A stretch of DNA of 54,115 nt from Streptococcus oralis. Its GTDB lineage: Bacteria > Bacillota > Bacilli > Lactobacillales > Streptococcaceae. Location: NCBI RefSeq assembly GCF_001578935.1, contig NZ_KQ969524.1:1-54115 (forward strand), read 5' to 3'. The position numbers and the translations under genes were made by a program. The notes under the pieces are model-generated. The model ran no database searches, was not told the origin of the DNA, and saw only the letters and a program-made list of their open reading frames with translations. This document shows positions 6,508 through 14,818 of the stretch, one piece after another (within the stretch, counting starts at the first letter, position 1; the number at the start of each line of letters is the position of its first letter).

Positions 6508-8072
6508 AATACAGCGCACAAGAATCCCAAGAATTGATTCAGGCCATGACTAACAACCTCCGAGTCGCAAATGAAGTCACAGACCGCTTATCTAGTGGAT
6601 GTGACCACCTGATTTCCTCCTTAGACTCAGGTGAGCTGACAGGAGCAGCTTACACAGCTGGTAAAGGTCTCTTTACAGAGATTATCATCCCCAGCATCAA
6701 GAAGTTACAAGCAGCGATAGACGATATCCAACTAGAGTTGACATCATACAAAAATGCGGATGCCCAAGTCTCAGAGTATGGTGATTTGGACCTAGACCAA
6801 CTCAAGGAACTGAAAAAATTGAGGGAAGAGCAGTTAGCTATCGTAGAAGCTCAGATTCAAGCGAGGGAAAACTGGCTAAACGAAATCAAAGATATCTTTA
6901 CATTTAATTGGGGGAAAACTTTCTCTGAGAAGACCATCCTCTACAATACCAAGTCTCAAATCGAGTCAGGTATTCAGGATTTGGAGGACAAGATTGAAAA
7001 ACTAGAATTCTTTGTCTCACAGGTTTCCCAGTATTTCAACGATAGTCTAGAAGTCCTTAGCTTAGCGATTCAAGGAGCTACGCAACTAAGTGAAATCATT
7101 GTCGATAGCGATGGTAACTACTCTGCGGACGGTGTGGACATGAGCTGGGTGCAGAAGATGAAGGATGTGAAGATTGTTTCGCATGCCAAAAGAGATTATC
7201 AAGACTCAGAAACTCGTGCCATCAATAAAGCTTCTAGGGATATGATGCTATCGGAAGATGGTGATGCCTACTATCGTGCCGAATTAAAGAAGCGCTTAAA
7301 AGGTCACGACAAGTCCGAGTGGGATAAGATAATTGACGACTATAATCACACTCTTAAGATTGATGAAACAGGAAATATCATTGACATTTTTCCATTTGAA
7401 CAAGGCTATGTTGTATCAAAAAATGGAAAATATGATGCCGATTATACTCATTTGGTTAATAAAGAGTTTGAAGAACTGAAGGCGAAAAACTTTGAGGCAA
7501 ATTCAGCTGAATTTTGGAGTGGAGTAGCTCAAATATTCTCTGGTTTAGGAGTTTACTTTGCGAGTGGTGCTCTCGAAGTCTTGAGTATCATGGCTGGTCC
7601 GCCAACAATGGGAGGAAGTCTCGTAGCTGGTACGGCAGTATCCGTAACAGGGGTACAATATGGGAATGTACTGATAGCTAGTGGAGCAGTAACTAGCTTA
7701 TCAGCTATCACAAAGACGGCCTTACAAAATGGCGAAATTCAGGTTAATTATTCTAGCAACTACGATAGCTGGCAGGCCAATAAACCGACGAGTAAGACTT
7801 TTGGAAAAAAAGTTTCTGGACGAGTTAAAGGTAAAAAGCTTGATAACATTCGAGTTGATGCCGAGCCAAATAGTGGGAAAATCCAAGTTCAGTCAGGGAG
7901 TGGAAAGTCAGGTTATGACCTCAACATAGATATCGAAGCTTCAACTGTTTCAAGCAGAAAGGATATTGTAGAATGGGTAAATAAACAGTCTGAACTAAAA
8001 GGACTTGGTCAAGGTGCAAAAGAGGAAATTATCAAAAATATGTGGAAAGCATTTAACTGGTTGATGCAATAA
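6498..8072 (+). CDS. LXG-domain polymorphic toxin secreted by type VII secretion
   Basis: 524 aa. Residues about 1-210 form an LXG-type helical domain (MGVKYSAQESQELIQAM; SGELTGAAYTAGKGLF; long coiled segments) that directs toxins to the Firmicutes ESX/T7SSb machine. Residues about 335-415 are glycine and alanine rich and hydrophobic (FWSGVAQIFSGLGVYFASGA), a usual pre-toxin segment. The last about 100 residues (after KTFGKKVSG) should be the toxic domain. It has QSGSGKSGYDLNIDIEAS and ends KNMWKAFNWLMQ, which I cannot match to a known activity. No EsxA, EssB or EssC genes are in the window, so export would need a host-encoded apparatus. Confidence 0.85.
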   Translation: MGVKYSAQESQELIQAMTNNLRVANEVTDRLSSGCDHLISSLDSGELTGAAYTAGKGLFTEIIIPSIKKLQAAIDDIQLELTSYKNADAQVSEYGDLDLDQLKELKKLREEQLAIVEAQIQARENWLNEIKDIFTFNWGKTFSEKTILYNTKSQIESGIQDLEDKIEKLEFFVSQVSQYFNDSLEVLSLAIQGATQLSEIIVDSDGNYSADGVDMSWVQKMKDVKIVSHAKRDYQDSETRAINKASRDMMLSEDGDAYYRAELKKRLKGHDKSEWDKIIDDYNHTLKIDETGNIIDIFPFEQGYVVSKNGKYDADYTHLVNKEFEELKAKNFEANSAEFWSGVAQIFSGLGVYFASGALEVLSIMAGPPTMGGSLVAGTAVSVTGVQYGNVLIASGAVTSLSAITKTALQNGEIQVNYSSNYDSWQANKPTSKTFGKKVSGRVKGKKLDNIRVDAEPNSGKIQVQSGSGKSGYDLNIDIEASTVSSRKDIVEWVNKQSELKGLGQGAKEEIIKNMWKAFNWLMQ

Positions 8073-8082
8073 GGAGTGAACA

Positions 8083-8691
8083 ATGAAATTATACTTAAAA
8101 GGCGATTATACAAAAAGAGTACCTTATGGTTATCTAGAGCTTGCTGGTAAAATGTGGTTTCCAGAAGAAAAGCAAGTATCGTACTCAAATGCTGGAGACA
8201 ATGAGCAACTACAAGAGGATTTTTCTGTAAATTTATCCTTGAGGAAAAGTACTGCAGATAAGCGATGGTCTAGTGTCCCCCTAAAGGAAGGGGTACGAAG
8301 CCTCTTTTCACATATTGAGGAATGTATTGAGATAGAGTTTGAAGACGCATTTGCTACAGATTATAATGAAAAGGGGGACTATCTTCGTATTTTAACTACC
8401 CATCTAGAAGTTTTGACAGTTGATAAACGAGCTATGTATATTATGGCGATGGAAATTGCGACGGTCATTGACGGGCAAATTAGCGAAGATGATAAGGCTA
8501 GCTGGTTGACAATTGAGGAGTTTAAAAGAAAACATGGAGATATTCTATCTCTAACTTTTGAAGAAGCAAATGAACTAAGTTTGACAGAAATTCAAACGAT
8601 GGATGTTGTAGACGACCCTCTTTGGGAGGAAGAAGCTGCTCGTCGAAAAGAATATATACTAGCACATGGAGGCGATATCTCAGATTTATGA
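8083..8691 (+). CDS. Putative immunity protein 1 of the LXG toxin
   Basis: 202 aa, soluble and acidic, 10 bp after the toxin stop with ribosome site AAGGAG. There is no signal or membrane segment, so it would act in the cytoplasm. Shared blocks with its downstream paralogue: LKGDYTKRVPYGYLELAGKM at the N-terminus, FEDAFATDYNEKGDYLRI in the middle, and VDKRAMYIMAMEIAT followed by IDGQISEDDKASWLT. Immunity is inferred from its place directly after an LXG toxin and from duplication of the gene. I cannot name the family. The stop overlaps the next start as ATGA (8688-8691). Confidence 0.75.
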   Translation: MKLYLKGDYTKRVPYGYLELAGKMWFPEEKQVSYSNAGDNEQLQEDFSVNLSLRKSTADKRWSSVPLKEGVRSLFSHIEECIEIEFEDAFATDYNEKGDYLRILTTHLEVLTVDKRAMYIMAMEIATVIDGQISEDDKASWLTIEEFKRKHGDILSLTFEEANELSLTEIQTMDVVDDPLWEEEAARRKEYILAHGGDISDL

Positions 8692-9314
8692 GACTATATA
8701 TCAAAGGTGATTACACCAAAGAAATTCCGTTTGATTATTTAGAACTAGCGAAGAGAATGTGGTTTGATACTAAAGATGGTAAGCGAGTAGATTTTTCTCA
8801 TTTTGGAAATACTCGCCCATTTAAAACAGACCCAACTATTCACTTGAAATTGAATAAGTGGATGCATGATAATAGATGGAATAATGTTCGGTTGAAAGAA
8901 GGGATTACCAACGAATTTGGAAGTCATATATATGAAAACCTTGAATTAGATTTTGAAGATAATCCAGCAACAGACTATCGAGAAAAAGGAGACTGTCTAC
9001 GTTTAGCTTCTACCCACCTTGATCTTCTCACTGTTGATAAACGAGCTATGTATATTATGGCCATTGAAATTGCGACTGCTATTGATGGTCAGATTAGTGA
9101 AGATGATAAGAAAAGCTGGTTAAGTGTGGAAGAATTTAAAAACCGACATGAAGATATTCTTTCGATGAGTTATGAAGAAGCTAATGATCTGAGTTTGGAA
9201 GAAATTCCGTTTATGGACGATGTAAGAGACCCAGTTTGGGAAGAAGACGACCGCAGGAATGAAGAATACATCAAAATCCATGGCGAGCCAGTTTATGACG
9301 ACGAGGAAGAATGA
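8688..9314 (+). CDS. Putative immunity protein 2 (paralogue)
   Basis: 208 aa, starting at ATG 8688 in the ATGA overlap; a longer frame from 8622 would run inside the previous gene. It aligns with immunity protein 1 along the whole length (MRLYIKGDYTKEIPFDYLEL; DFEDNPATDYREKGDCLRLA; TVDKRAMYIMAIEIATAIDG) but is clearly diverged in the first 80 residues. This is expected of orphan immunity genes that protect against variant toxins. Its stop overlaps the next start as ATGA (9311-9314), giving chain coupling of three paralogues. Confidence 0.75.
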   Translation: MRLYIKGDYTKEIPFDYLELAKRMWFDTKDGKRVDFSHFGNTRPFKTDPTIHLKLNKWMHDNRWNNVRLKEGITNEFGSHIYENLELDFEDNPATDYREKGDCLRLASTHLDLLTVDKRAMYIMAIEIATAIDGQISEDDKKSWLSVEEFKNRHEDILSMSYEEANDLSLEEIPFMDDVRDPVWEEDDRRNEEYIKIHGEPVYDDEEE

Positions 9315-9487
9315 AATTATACTTAAAAGGCGATTATACAAAAAGAGTACCTTATGGTTATTTGGAACTAGCTGGTAAAATGTGGTTTCCAGAGGATGAG
9401 CAAGTTTCTTACTCAAATGTTGGGAATAATGATGCATTACAAGATGATTTTTCTGTAAATTTATCAATTATGAATCCTAAATGGTAA
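9311..9487 (+). pseudogene. Truncated third immunity paralogue, 58 codons
   Basis: The frame starts MKLYLKGDYTKRVPYGYLEL and stays nearly identical to immunity protein 1, including at the nucleotide level, for about 50 codons. It then diverges and stops after SIMNPKW. The conserved middle and C-terminal blocks are missing. It ends 122 bp before attR, so the loss probably happened at the element's right edge. Translation may still occur through the ATGA overlap, but a 58-residue product lacks most of the fold. Confidence 0.75.
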
Positions 9488-9609
9488 GAAGGGGAAAATT
9501 GTTACCTAAAAGTTACTGAAATTTGAAAAAAGAATCTGTTTTATAAAATTTAAAAGTCCTAAAACATTGTTAAATTAAGGTTGTAAGTTTCAAAAAATGT
9601 AGGAATTGA

Positions 9610-9693
9610 ACTCAAAATCCAGTGTCCGCAAGGACGTGCCGGTTCGACCCCGGCCGCCGGTATAGTAATAACGACAAGGTTTTCGAGCCTTGT
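9610..9693 (+). repeat. attR: right copy of the 84-bp direct repeat
   Basis: Identical to 387-470: tRNA-Leu 3' portion plus terminator hairpin, without the tRNA 5' half. It marks the right junction. Its T-run (9693-9699) makes it a working terminator for transcripts leaving the immunity genes. Confidence 0.93.
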
Positions 9694-9847
9694 TTTTTTG
9701 ATTTAGTGAAGATTTTGATATTTTTTCTTTAAGTACAGATAACTGATGAATGATCTTTTTCTTCTTATTCTAATCATTTTTAGTGTATTTTTGGTATAAT
9801 ATTACTTATTCACAATTTATTTTGATTATGAAAGAGTTTGGTGATTA

Positions 9848-11128
9848 ATGTCTCGGTCTGTTGAATTACTAAAGAAACGTTACTTAAAGAATATAAAAGA
9901 GAACCCAGATTTATTTATTGGGATTGAGTTAGAATTTCCTATTGTAAATTTAGAGGGTAAGGCTACAAATGGTGAAGTTGTTAAGGCTCTCTTTCGGTAT
10001 TTACCATCAGTACTGGGATTTACTATCGAGAAAGTGGATGATTTTGGGAATCCAATTCAGTTGCTTGACCCAGTCAGCCAAGATACGATCTTGTTTGAGG
10101 TTGCTTATACGACGATTGAGTTTGCATTCGGAAAGGCCGAATCTATCCGAGAGGTAGAAGAACGCTTTAATTTCTATATGGCTACGATTCAGACTAAGTT
10201 GGGTGAAGCTAATCATGCTATTGTTGGCTGTGGCATTCATCCCAACTGGGATAAAAATGAGAATTGTCCAGTGGCTTATCCACGTTATCGGATGTTGATG
10301 GATTATTTGAATTTGAGTAGAAATATCACTAATAAGTCGGATTTACATCATTTCCCTGAATATGGTGCTTTTATCTGTGGTAGTCAGGTTCAACTGGATG
10401 TTTCAAAATCCAACTACTTACGGGTGATTAATGCTTTTACTCAAATTGAAGCGGCTAAGGCTTATTTATTTGCAAACTCTGAGTTTTCAGGTGAGGATTG
10501 GGATACGAAAATTTCAAGGGATATTTTCTGGGAAGAGTCTATGCATGGCATTTATTCAGAGAATGTTGGGGTTAATGCTAGACTTTTTGATGATGAGGAG
10601 GATTTTTTTGATTATCTAGATCATTCTGCAATTTTTACTGCGGAACGTGACGAGCAGACTTATTATTTTTATCCGATTCAGGCTAGGGACTATTTGGCTA
10701 GACCTGAAATCCAGGCATTTGCTCTAAATGGGGATGGGGTTATTATTTACCCTCAAGAGAAAGATTTTGAAACTCATCGTAGTTATCAGTACCAAGACTT
10801 AACGACTCGAGGAACAGTTGAGTTTCGTAGTGTTTGTACTCAGCCACTTGATAGGACTTTTGCTTCTACAGCCTTTCATTTGGGCTTGTTGGTTCATTTA
10901 GACAAGCTTGAAGCTTACTTGCGAACTGCTCCATTTTTTACCACAGCTGGTCGTGATTATAAGCTTTTAAGGCGACAATTTTCTAAGAAAAAGCTTACAG
11001 ATCAGGAAGAAACTGCGATTATAGAGTTTTCTAAAGATTTACTCACCCTAGCTGAGGAAGGACTGGAGAAAAGAGATAAGCAAGAAATGGTTTATTTAGA
11101 GCCTTTGAAGAAAGAATTGGGATTATAA
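9848..11128 (+). CDS. GCS2-family glutamate-cysteine ligase-like protein
   Basis: 426 aa, first chromosomal gene right of the element. ATG 9848 follows GGTGATTA, and TATAAT at 9796-9801 is a likely -10. It has the carboxylate-amine ligase pattern: IGIELEFPIVN (about 24-34, metal-binding Glu), ILFEVAYTTIEFAFG (about 81-95), VGCGIHPNW (about 130-138) and RGTVEFRSVCTQP (about 324-336). Family members join glutamate and cysteine, the first step to glutathione, or make related dipeptides. No glutathione synthetase domain is fused or adjacent, so the physiological product here is uncertain. Confidence 0.8.
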   Translation: MSRSVELLKKRYLKNIKENPDLFIGIELEFPIVNLEGKATNGEVVKALFRYLPSVLGFTIEKVDDFGNPIQLLDPVSQDTILFEVAYTTIEFAFGKAESIREVEERFNFYMATIQTKLGEANHAIVGCGIHPNWDKNENCPVAYPRYRMLMDYLNLSRNITNKSDLHHFPEYGAFICGSQVQLDVSKSNYLRVINAFTQIEAAKAYLFANSEFSGEDWDTKISRDIFWEESMHGIYSENVGVNARLFDDEEDFFDYLDHSAIFTAERDEQTYYFYPIQARDYLARPEIQAFALNGDGVIIYPQEKDFETHRSYQYQDLTTRGTVEFRSVCTQPLDRTFASTAFHLGLLVHLDKLEAYLRTAPFFTTAGRDYKLLRRQFSKKKLTDQEETAIIEFSKDLLTLAEEGLEKRDKQEMVYLEPLKKELGL

Positions 11129-11203
11129 TTTCTCTTATAAAGGGAGAATTTTCTGAAAAATCATGATATAATGGAAGAGACTATAGATAAAGGATAGAGA
11201 TTC

Positions 11204-12688
11204 ATGACATTAGTTTATCAATCAACGCGTGATGCCAATAATACAGTAACTGCCAGCCAGGCTATTTTGCAAGGTTTGGCGACGGATGGTGGTCTGTTTA
11301 CACCACTTACTTATCCAAAGGTTGATTTGGACTTTGAAACATTAAAAGATGCTTCTTACCAAGAAGTGGCTAAATTAGTTTTATCAGCCTTTTTAGATGA
11401 CTTTACAGCTGAGGAGTTGGACTACTGTATCAACAATGCCTACGATAGCAAGTTTGATACTCCAGCTATTGCGCCATTGGTGAAACTGGACGGCCAATAC
11501 AATTTGGAACTGTTCCATGGTTCAACAATTGCCTTTAAGGATATGGCCTTGTCTATTTTGCCATACTTTATGACGACTGCTGCTAAGAAACATGGCTTGG
11601 AGAACAAAATCGTCATTTTGACAGCCACATCTGGTGATACTGGGAAAGCTGCTATGGCTGGATTTGCAGATGTACCCGGTACTGAGATTATCGTCTTTTA
11701 TCCAAAGGACGGTGTCAGCAAGGTCCAAGAGTTGCAAATGACCACTCAGACTGGCGACAATACTCATGTTATCGCCATTGATGGAAACTTTGATGATGCG
11801 CAAACAAATGTGAAGCACATGTTCAACGATGTAGCTCTTCGTGAAAAATTGGCAGCGAACAAGTTGCAATTTTCATCGGCTAACTCTATGAACATTGGTC
11901 GTTTGGTACCACAAATTGTTTATTATGTTTATGCCTACGCTCAGTTGATCAAGTCTGGTGAGATTGTGGCTGGTGAAAAGGTCAACTTCACAGTACCAAC
12001 AGGAAACTTTGGAAATATTTTGGCTGCTTTTTATGCTAAACAAATCGGTCTTCCAGTTGGTAAATTGATCTGTGCTTCAAATGACAATAATGTTTTAACT
12101 GACTTCTTTAAAACACGTGTTTACGACAAGAAACGTGAGTTTAAGGTAACGACTAGCCCATCTATGGATATCTTAGTATCTTCAAACTTGGAGCGTTTGA
12201 TTTTCCATCTTTTGGGGAATGATGCGGTTAAGACAGCTGAACTCATGAATGCCTTGAGTACACAAGGACAATATGAATTGACAGACTTTGATGCAGCGAT
12301 TTTGGAACTCTTTGCAGCTGAATATGCGACTGAGGAAGAAACTGTGGCAGAAATTAAACGTGTTTATCAAACAGATACCTATATCGAGGATCCACATACG
12401 GCGGTTGCCTCAGCAGTTTATAGAAAATACAAAGCGGCTACTGGGGATGCGACTAAGACAGTGATTGCTTCAACAGCTAGTCCCTACAAATTCCCAGTGG
12501 TTGCCGTAGAAGCTGTAACAGGAAAAGCAGGCTTAACTGACTTTGAAGCCTTGGCTCAATTACATGACATTTCAGGAGTGGCAGTGCCACCAGCGGTTGA
12601 TGGCCTTGAAACAGCTCCAGTTCGTCATAAAACAACAGTAGCAGCTGCTGACATGCAAGCAGCGGTTGAGGCTTATCTAGGACTTTAA
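11204..12688 (+). CDS. thrC: Threonine synthase
   Basis: 494 aa, full length for the long, yeast/E. coli-like class. It converts O-phosphohomoserine to threonine in the cytoplasm using pyridoxal phosphate. The cofactor lysine is K112 in HGSTIAFKDMALSILPYF. The phosphate-binding loop TATSGDTGKAA (about 141-151) and VPTGNFGNILA (about 265-275) are present. A -10 TATAAT lies at 11166-11171 and a strong terminator follows the stop. No other threonine gene is adjacent. Confidence 0.95.
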   Translation: MTLVYQSTRDANNTVTASQAILQGLATDGGLFTPLTYPKVDLDFETLKDASYQEVAKLVLSAFLDDFTAEELDYCINNAYDSKFDTPAIAPLVKLDGQYNLELFHGSTIAFKDMALSILPYFMTTAAKKHGLENKIVILTATSGDTGKAAMAGFADVPGTEIIVFYPKDGVSKVQELQMTTQTGDNTHVIAIDGNFDDAQTNVKHMFNDVALREKLAANKLQFSSANSMNIGRLVPQIVYYVYAYAQLIKSGEIVAGEKVNFTVPTGNFGNILAAFYAKQIGLPVGKLICASNDNNVLTDFFKTRVYDKKREFKVTTSPSMDILVSSNLERLIFHLLGNDAVKTAELMNALSTQGQYELTDFDAAILELFAAEYATEEETVAEIKRVYQTDTYIEDPHTAVASAVYRKYKAATGDATKTVIASTASPYKFPVVAVEAVTGKAGLTDFEALAQLHDISGVAVPPAVDGLETAPVRHKTTVAAADMQAAVEAYLGL

Positions 12689-12700
12689 GACAGAGGGCGT

Positions 12701-12734
12701 AAACTCGGTTGGGAAACCAACTGAGTTTCTTTTC
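12701..12734 (+). terminator. Terminator after thrC
   Basis: AAACTCGGTTGG-GAAA-CCAACTGAGTTT (12701-12728), then CTTTTC. The MATE gene begins 15 bp later, so partial read-through is likely. Confidence 0.85.
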
Positions 12735-12748
12735 ATCAGGAGGAGAGA

Positions 12749-14029
12749 TTGTTTAAGAAAAATAAAGACATTCTTAACATTGCATTGCCAGCTATGGGTG
12801 AAAACTTTTTGCAGATGCTCATGGGAATGGTGGACAGTTACCTGGTCGCTCACTTGGGACTGATAGCTATTTCAGGTGTTTCAGTTGCTGGCAATATTAT
12901 CACCATTTACCAGGCGATTTTTATCGCTCTAGGAGCTGCTATTTCCAGTGTTATTTCAAAAAATATAGGGCAGAAAGATCAGTCCAAGTTGGCTTATCAC
13001 GTGACAGAGGCTCTCAAGATAACCCTATTGCTGAGTGCACTTTTAGGCGCTTTATCCATCTTTGCTGGGCAAGAGATGATAGGACTTTTGGGAACTGAGC
13101 AGGAGGTGGCTGAGAGTGGTGGGCTCTACCTATCTTTGGTGGGTGGATCGATTGTTCTCTTGGGTTTGATGACCAGTCTGGGTGCCTTGATTCGTGCAAC
13201 ACATAATCCGCGTCTCCCCCTCTATGTTAGTCTTTTATCCAATGTCTTGAATATTCTTTTTTCAAGTCTTGCTATTTTTGTCCTTGATATGGGCATAGCT
13301 GGTGTTGCTTGGGGGACCATCTTGTCTCGCTTAGTCGGTCTTGTGATTTTGTGGTCGCAATTAAAGCTACCTTTTGAGAAACCGACTTTTGGTTTAGATA
13401 AGGAACTATTGACTTTGGCTTTACCAGCAGCAGGAGAACGTCTCATGATGCGGGCTGGAGATGTAGTTATCATTGCCTTGGTCGTCTCTTTTGGGACGGA
13501 GGCAGTAGCAGGGAATGCAGTCGGAGAAGTTTTGACCCAGTTTAACTATATGCCTGCCTTTGGTGTGGCTACGGCAACAGTCATGCAGGTGGCTCGAGCG
13601 GTTGGAGAGGATGATTGTAAAAGAGTAGATAGTTTGAGCAAGCAAACCTTTTGGCTTTCTCTGCTTCTCATGCTGCCCTTAACTTTCAGTATCTATGCCT
13701 TGGGGGTGCCACTTACTCATCTCTATACGACGGATTCTCTAGCTGTTGAGGCTAGTGTTCTAGTGACATTTTTTTCACTACTTGGAACTCCTATGACGAT
13801 AGGAACAGTCATCTATACTGCAGTTTGGCAGGGATTGGGAAATGCTCGCCTTCCCTTTTATGCGACAAGTATTGGGATGTGGTGTATCCGCATTGGGACA
13901 GGATATCTGATGGGGCTTGTTCTTGGTTGGGGCTTGCCTGGTATTTGGGCAGGGACACTTTTGGATAATGGTTTTCGCTGGTTATTTCTACGTTACCGTT
14001 ACCAGCGTTATATGAGCTTGAAAGGATAG
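12749..14029 (+). CDS. MATE family multidrug efflux transporter
   Basis: 426 aa with about 12 hydrophobic segments in two related halves, as in NorM/DinF-type Na+/H+-coupled drug exporters. The start is TTG at 12749, preceded by AGGAGGAGAG; there is no in-frame ATG nearby. The N-terminal motif NIALPAMGENFLQMLMGMVD and the mid-protein ALPAAGERLMMRAGDV are the expected paired repeats. It is followed after 3 bp by a HAD phosphatase gene, so the two are co-transcribed. The substrate is not visible from sequence. Confidence 0.9.
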   Translation: MFKKNKDILNIALPAMGENFLQMLMGMVDSYLVAHLGLIAISGVSVAGNIITIYQAIFIALGAAISSVISKNIGQKDQSKLAYHVTEALKITLLLSALLGALSIFAGQEMIGLLGTEQEVAESGGLYLSLVGGSIVLLGLMTSLGALIRATHNPRLPLYVSLLSNVLNILFSSLAIFVLDMGIAGVAWGTILSRLVGLVILWSQLKLPFEKPTFGLDKELLTLALPAAGERLMMRAGDVVIIALVVSFGTEAVAGNAVGEVLTQFNYMPAFGVATATVMQVARAVGEDDCKRVDSLSKQTFWLSLLLMLPLTFSIYALGVPLTHLYTTDSLAVEASVLVTFFSLLGTPMTIGTVIYTAVWQGLGNARLPFYATSIGMWCIRIGTGYLMGLVLGWGLPGIWAGTLLDNGFRWLFLRYRYQRYMSLKG

Positions 14030-14032
14030 AAA

Positions 14033-14650
14033 ATGCAAAAAACAGCTTTCATTTGGGATTTAGACGGGACTTTATTGGACTCTTACGAAGCGATTTTGTC
14101 AGGGATTGAGGAGACCTTTGCTCAGTTTTCTATTCCTTATAATAAGGAGAAAGTGAGAGAGTTTATCCTCAAGTTTTCTGTGCAGGATTTGCTGGAGCAG
14201 GTGGCAGAAGAGAGAAAACTGGATGCGGAAGTGCTCAACCAGGTGCGTGCCCAGAGCCTGTCTGAGAAAAATGCCCAGGTAGTTTTGATACCAGGTGCGC
14301 TTGAAGTGCTAGCTTGGGCAGACCAAGCAGGGATTCAGCAGTTTGTCTATACTCATAAGGGAGACAATGCTTTTACCATTCTCAGAGATTTGGGGTTGGA
14401 ATCCTATTTTACAGAGATTTTAACCAGTCAGAGTGGCTTTGCGCGCAAGCCTAATCCGGAAGCGGCTACCTATCTGTTAGACAAGTATCAGTTGGATCCT
14501 GAGAAGACTTATTATATAGGAGACCGAACTTTGGATGTGGAATTTGCTCAGAATAGTGGAATTCAAAGTATCAACTTTTTAGAGTCGACTTATGAAGGGA
14601 ATCATAGGATTCAAGCACTAGCAGATATTACTCGCGTTTTTGAGGATTAG
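14033..14650 (+). CDS. HAD-superfamily phosphatase
   Basis: 205 aa. Motif I FIWDLDGTLLDSY (about 6-18) carries the nucleophile and acid aspartates. Motif II is FVYTHKGD, motif III RKPNPEA, and motif IV YYIGDRTLDVEFA. The helical cap between motifs I and II places it in subfamily IA with beta-phosphoglucomutase and phosphoglycolate phosphatases. The substrate is unknown. It is the second gene of the MATE operon and ends before a terminator at 14746-14765. Confidence 0.88.
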   Translation: MQKTAFIWDLDGTLLDSYEAILSGIEETFAQFSIPYNKEKVREFILKFSVQDLLEQVAEERKLDAEVLNQVRAQSLSEKNAQVVLIPGALEVLAWADQAGIQQFVYTHKGDNAFTILRDLGLESYFTEILTSQSGFARKPNPEAATYLLDKYQLDPEKTYYIGDRTLDVEFAQNSGIQSINFLESTYEGNHRIQALADITRVFED

Positions 14651-14674
14651 GAGCGAGAAGATTGTGTCAGTTTT

Positions 14675-14691
14675 GTGACAGAGACCTAACA
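14675..14691 (-). promoter_or_regulatory. Candidate WalR (VicR) box upstream of the LysM gene
   Basis: The minus strand reads TGTTAGGTCTCTGTCAC, a full match to TGTNAN-N5-TGTNAN, the WalR consensus. It is about 85 bp upstream of the likely -10 (TGTTATGAT, 14777-14785) and in reverse orientation. The pneumococcal orthologue of the next gene is reported in the WalRK regulon, but distance and orientation make this particular site uncertain. Confidence 0.35.
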
Positions 14692-14745
14692 AACTATTTC
14701 AAGTAATCGAGTTTGTTACAAGGAATAGACAGTTCTATTAAATAG

Positions 14746-14766
14746 GCCCGAGAGGGCTTTTTTTCT
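14746..14766 (+). terminator. Terminator after the HAD gene
   Basis: GCCC-GAGA-GGGC followed by TTTTTTTT. It separates the MATE-HAD operon from the LysM gene promoter. Confidence 0.8.
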
Positions 14767-14818
14767 GCTTTTTTTGTGTTATGATAGACAGGTACTCATT
14801 TGAAAGGAATATGAACGA

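Larger units (their letters stand above)
387..9693. mobile_element. Integrative (probably mobilizable) element in tRNA-Leu with T7SS toxin cargo
   Basis: The perfect 84-bp repeats lie 9,223 bp apart and bound an integrase, a DUF3173 excisionase candidate, a Rep_trans/MobT-type protein, an XRE repressor and cargo. No type IV secretion genes, coupling protein, capsid or terminase genes are present. It therefore fits an integrative mobilizable element or a rolling-circle-replicating island better than an ICE or full prophage. Cargo sits at both ends: small genes including a nucleotidyltransferase on the left, and an LXG toxin-immunity cassette on the right. Whether it is mobile is inferred. Confidence 0.85.

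Noticed and set aside
9311..9487. Third immunity gene as an intact short gene
   Set aside because: It loses all middle and C-terminal conserved blocks of the two full paralogues, so it is treated as truncated.
387..9693. Full prophage or ICE
   Set aside because: No capsid, terminase, tail, lysis, VirB4-like or coupling-protein gene is present in the 9.2 kb.
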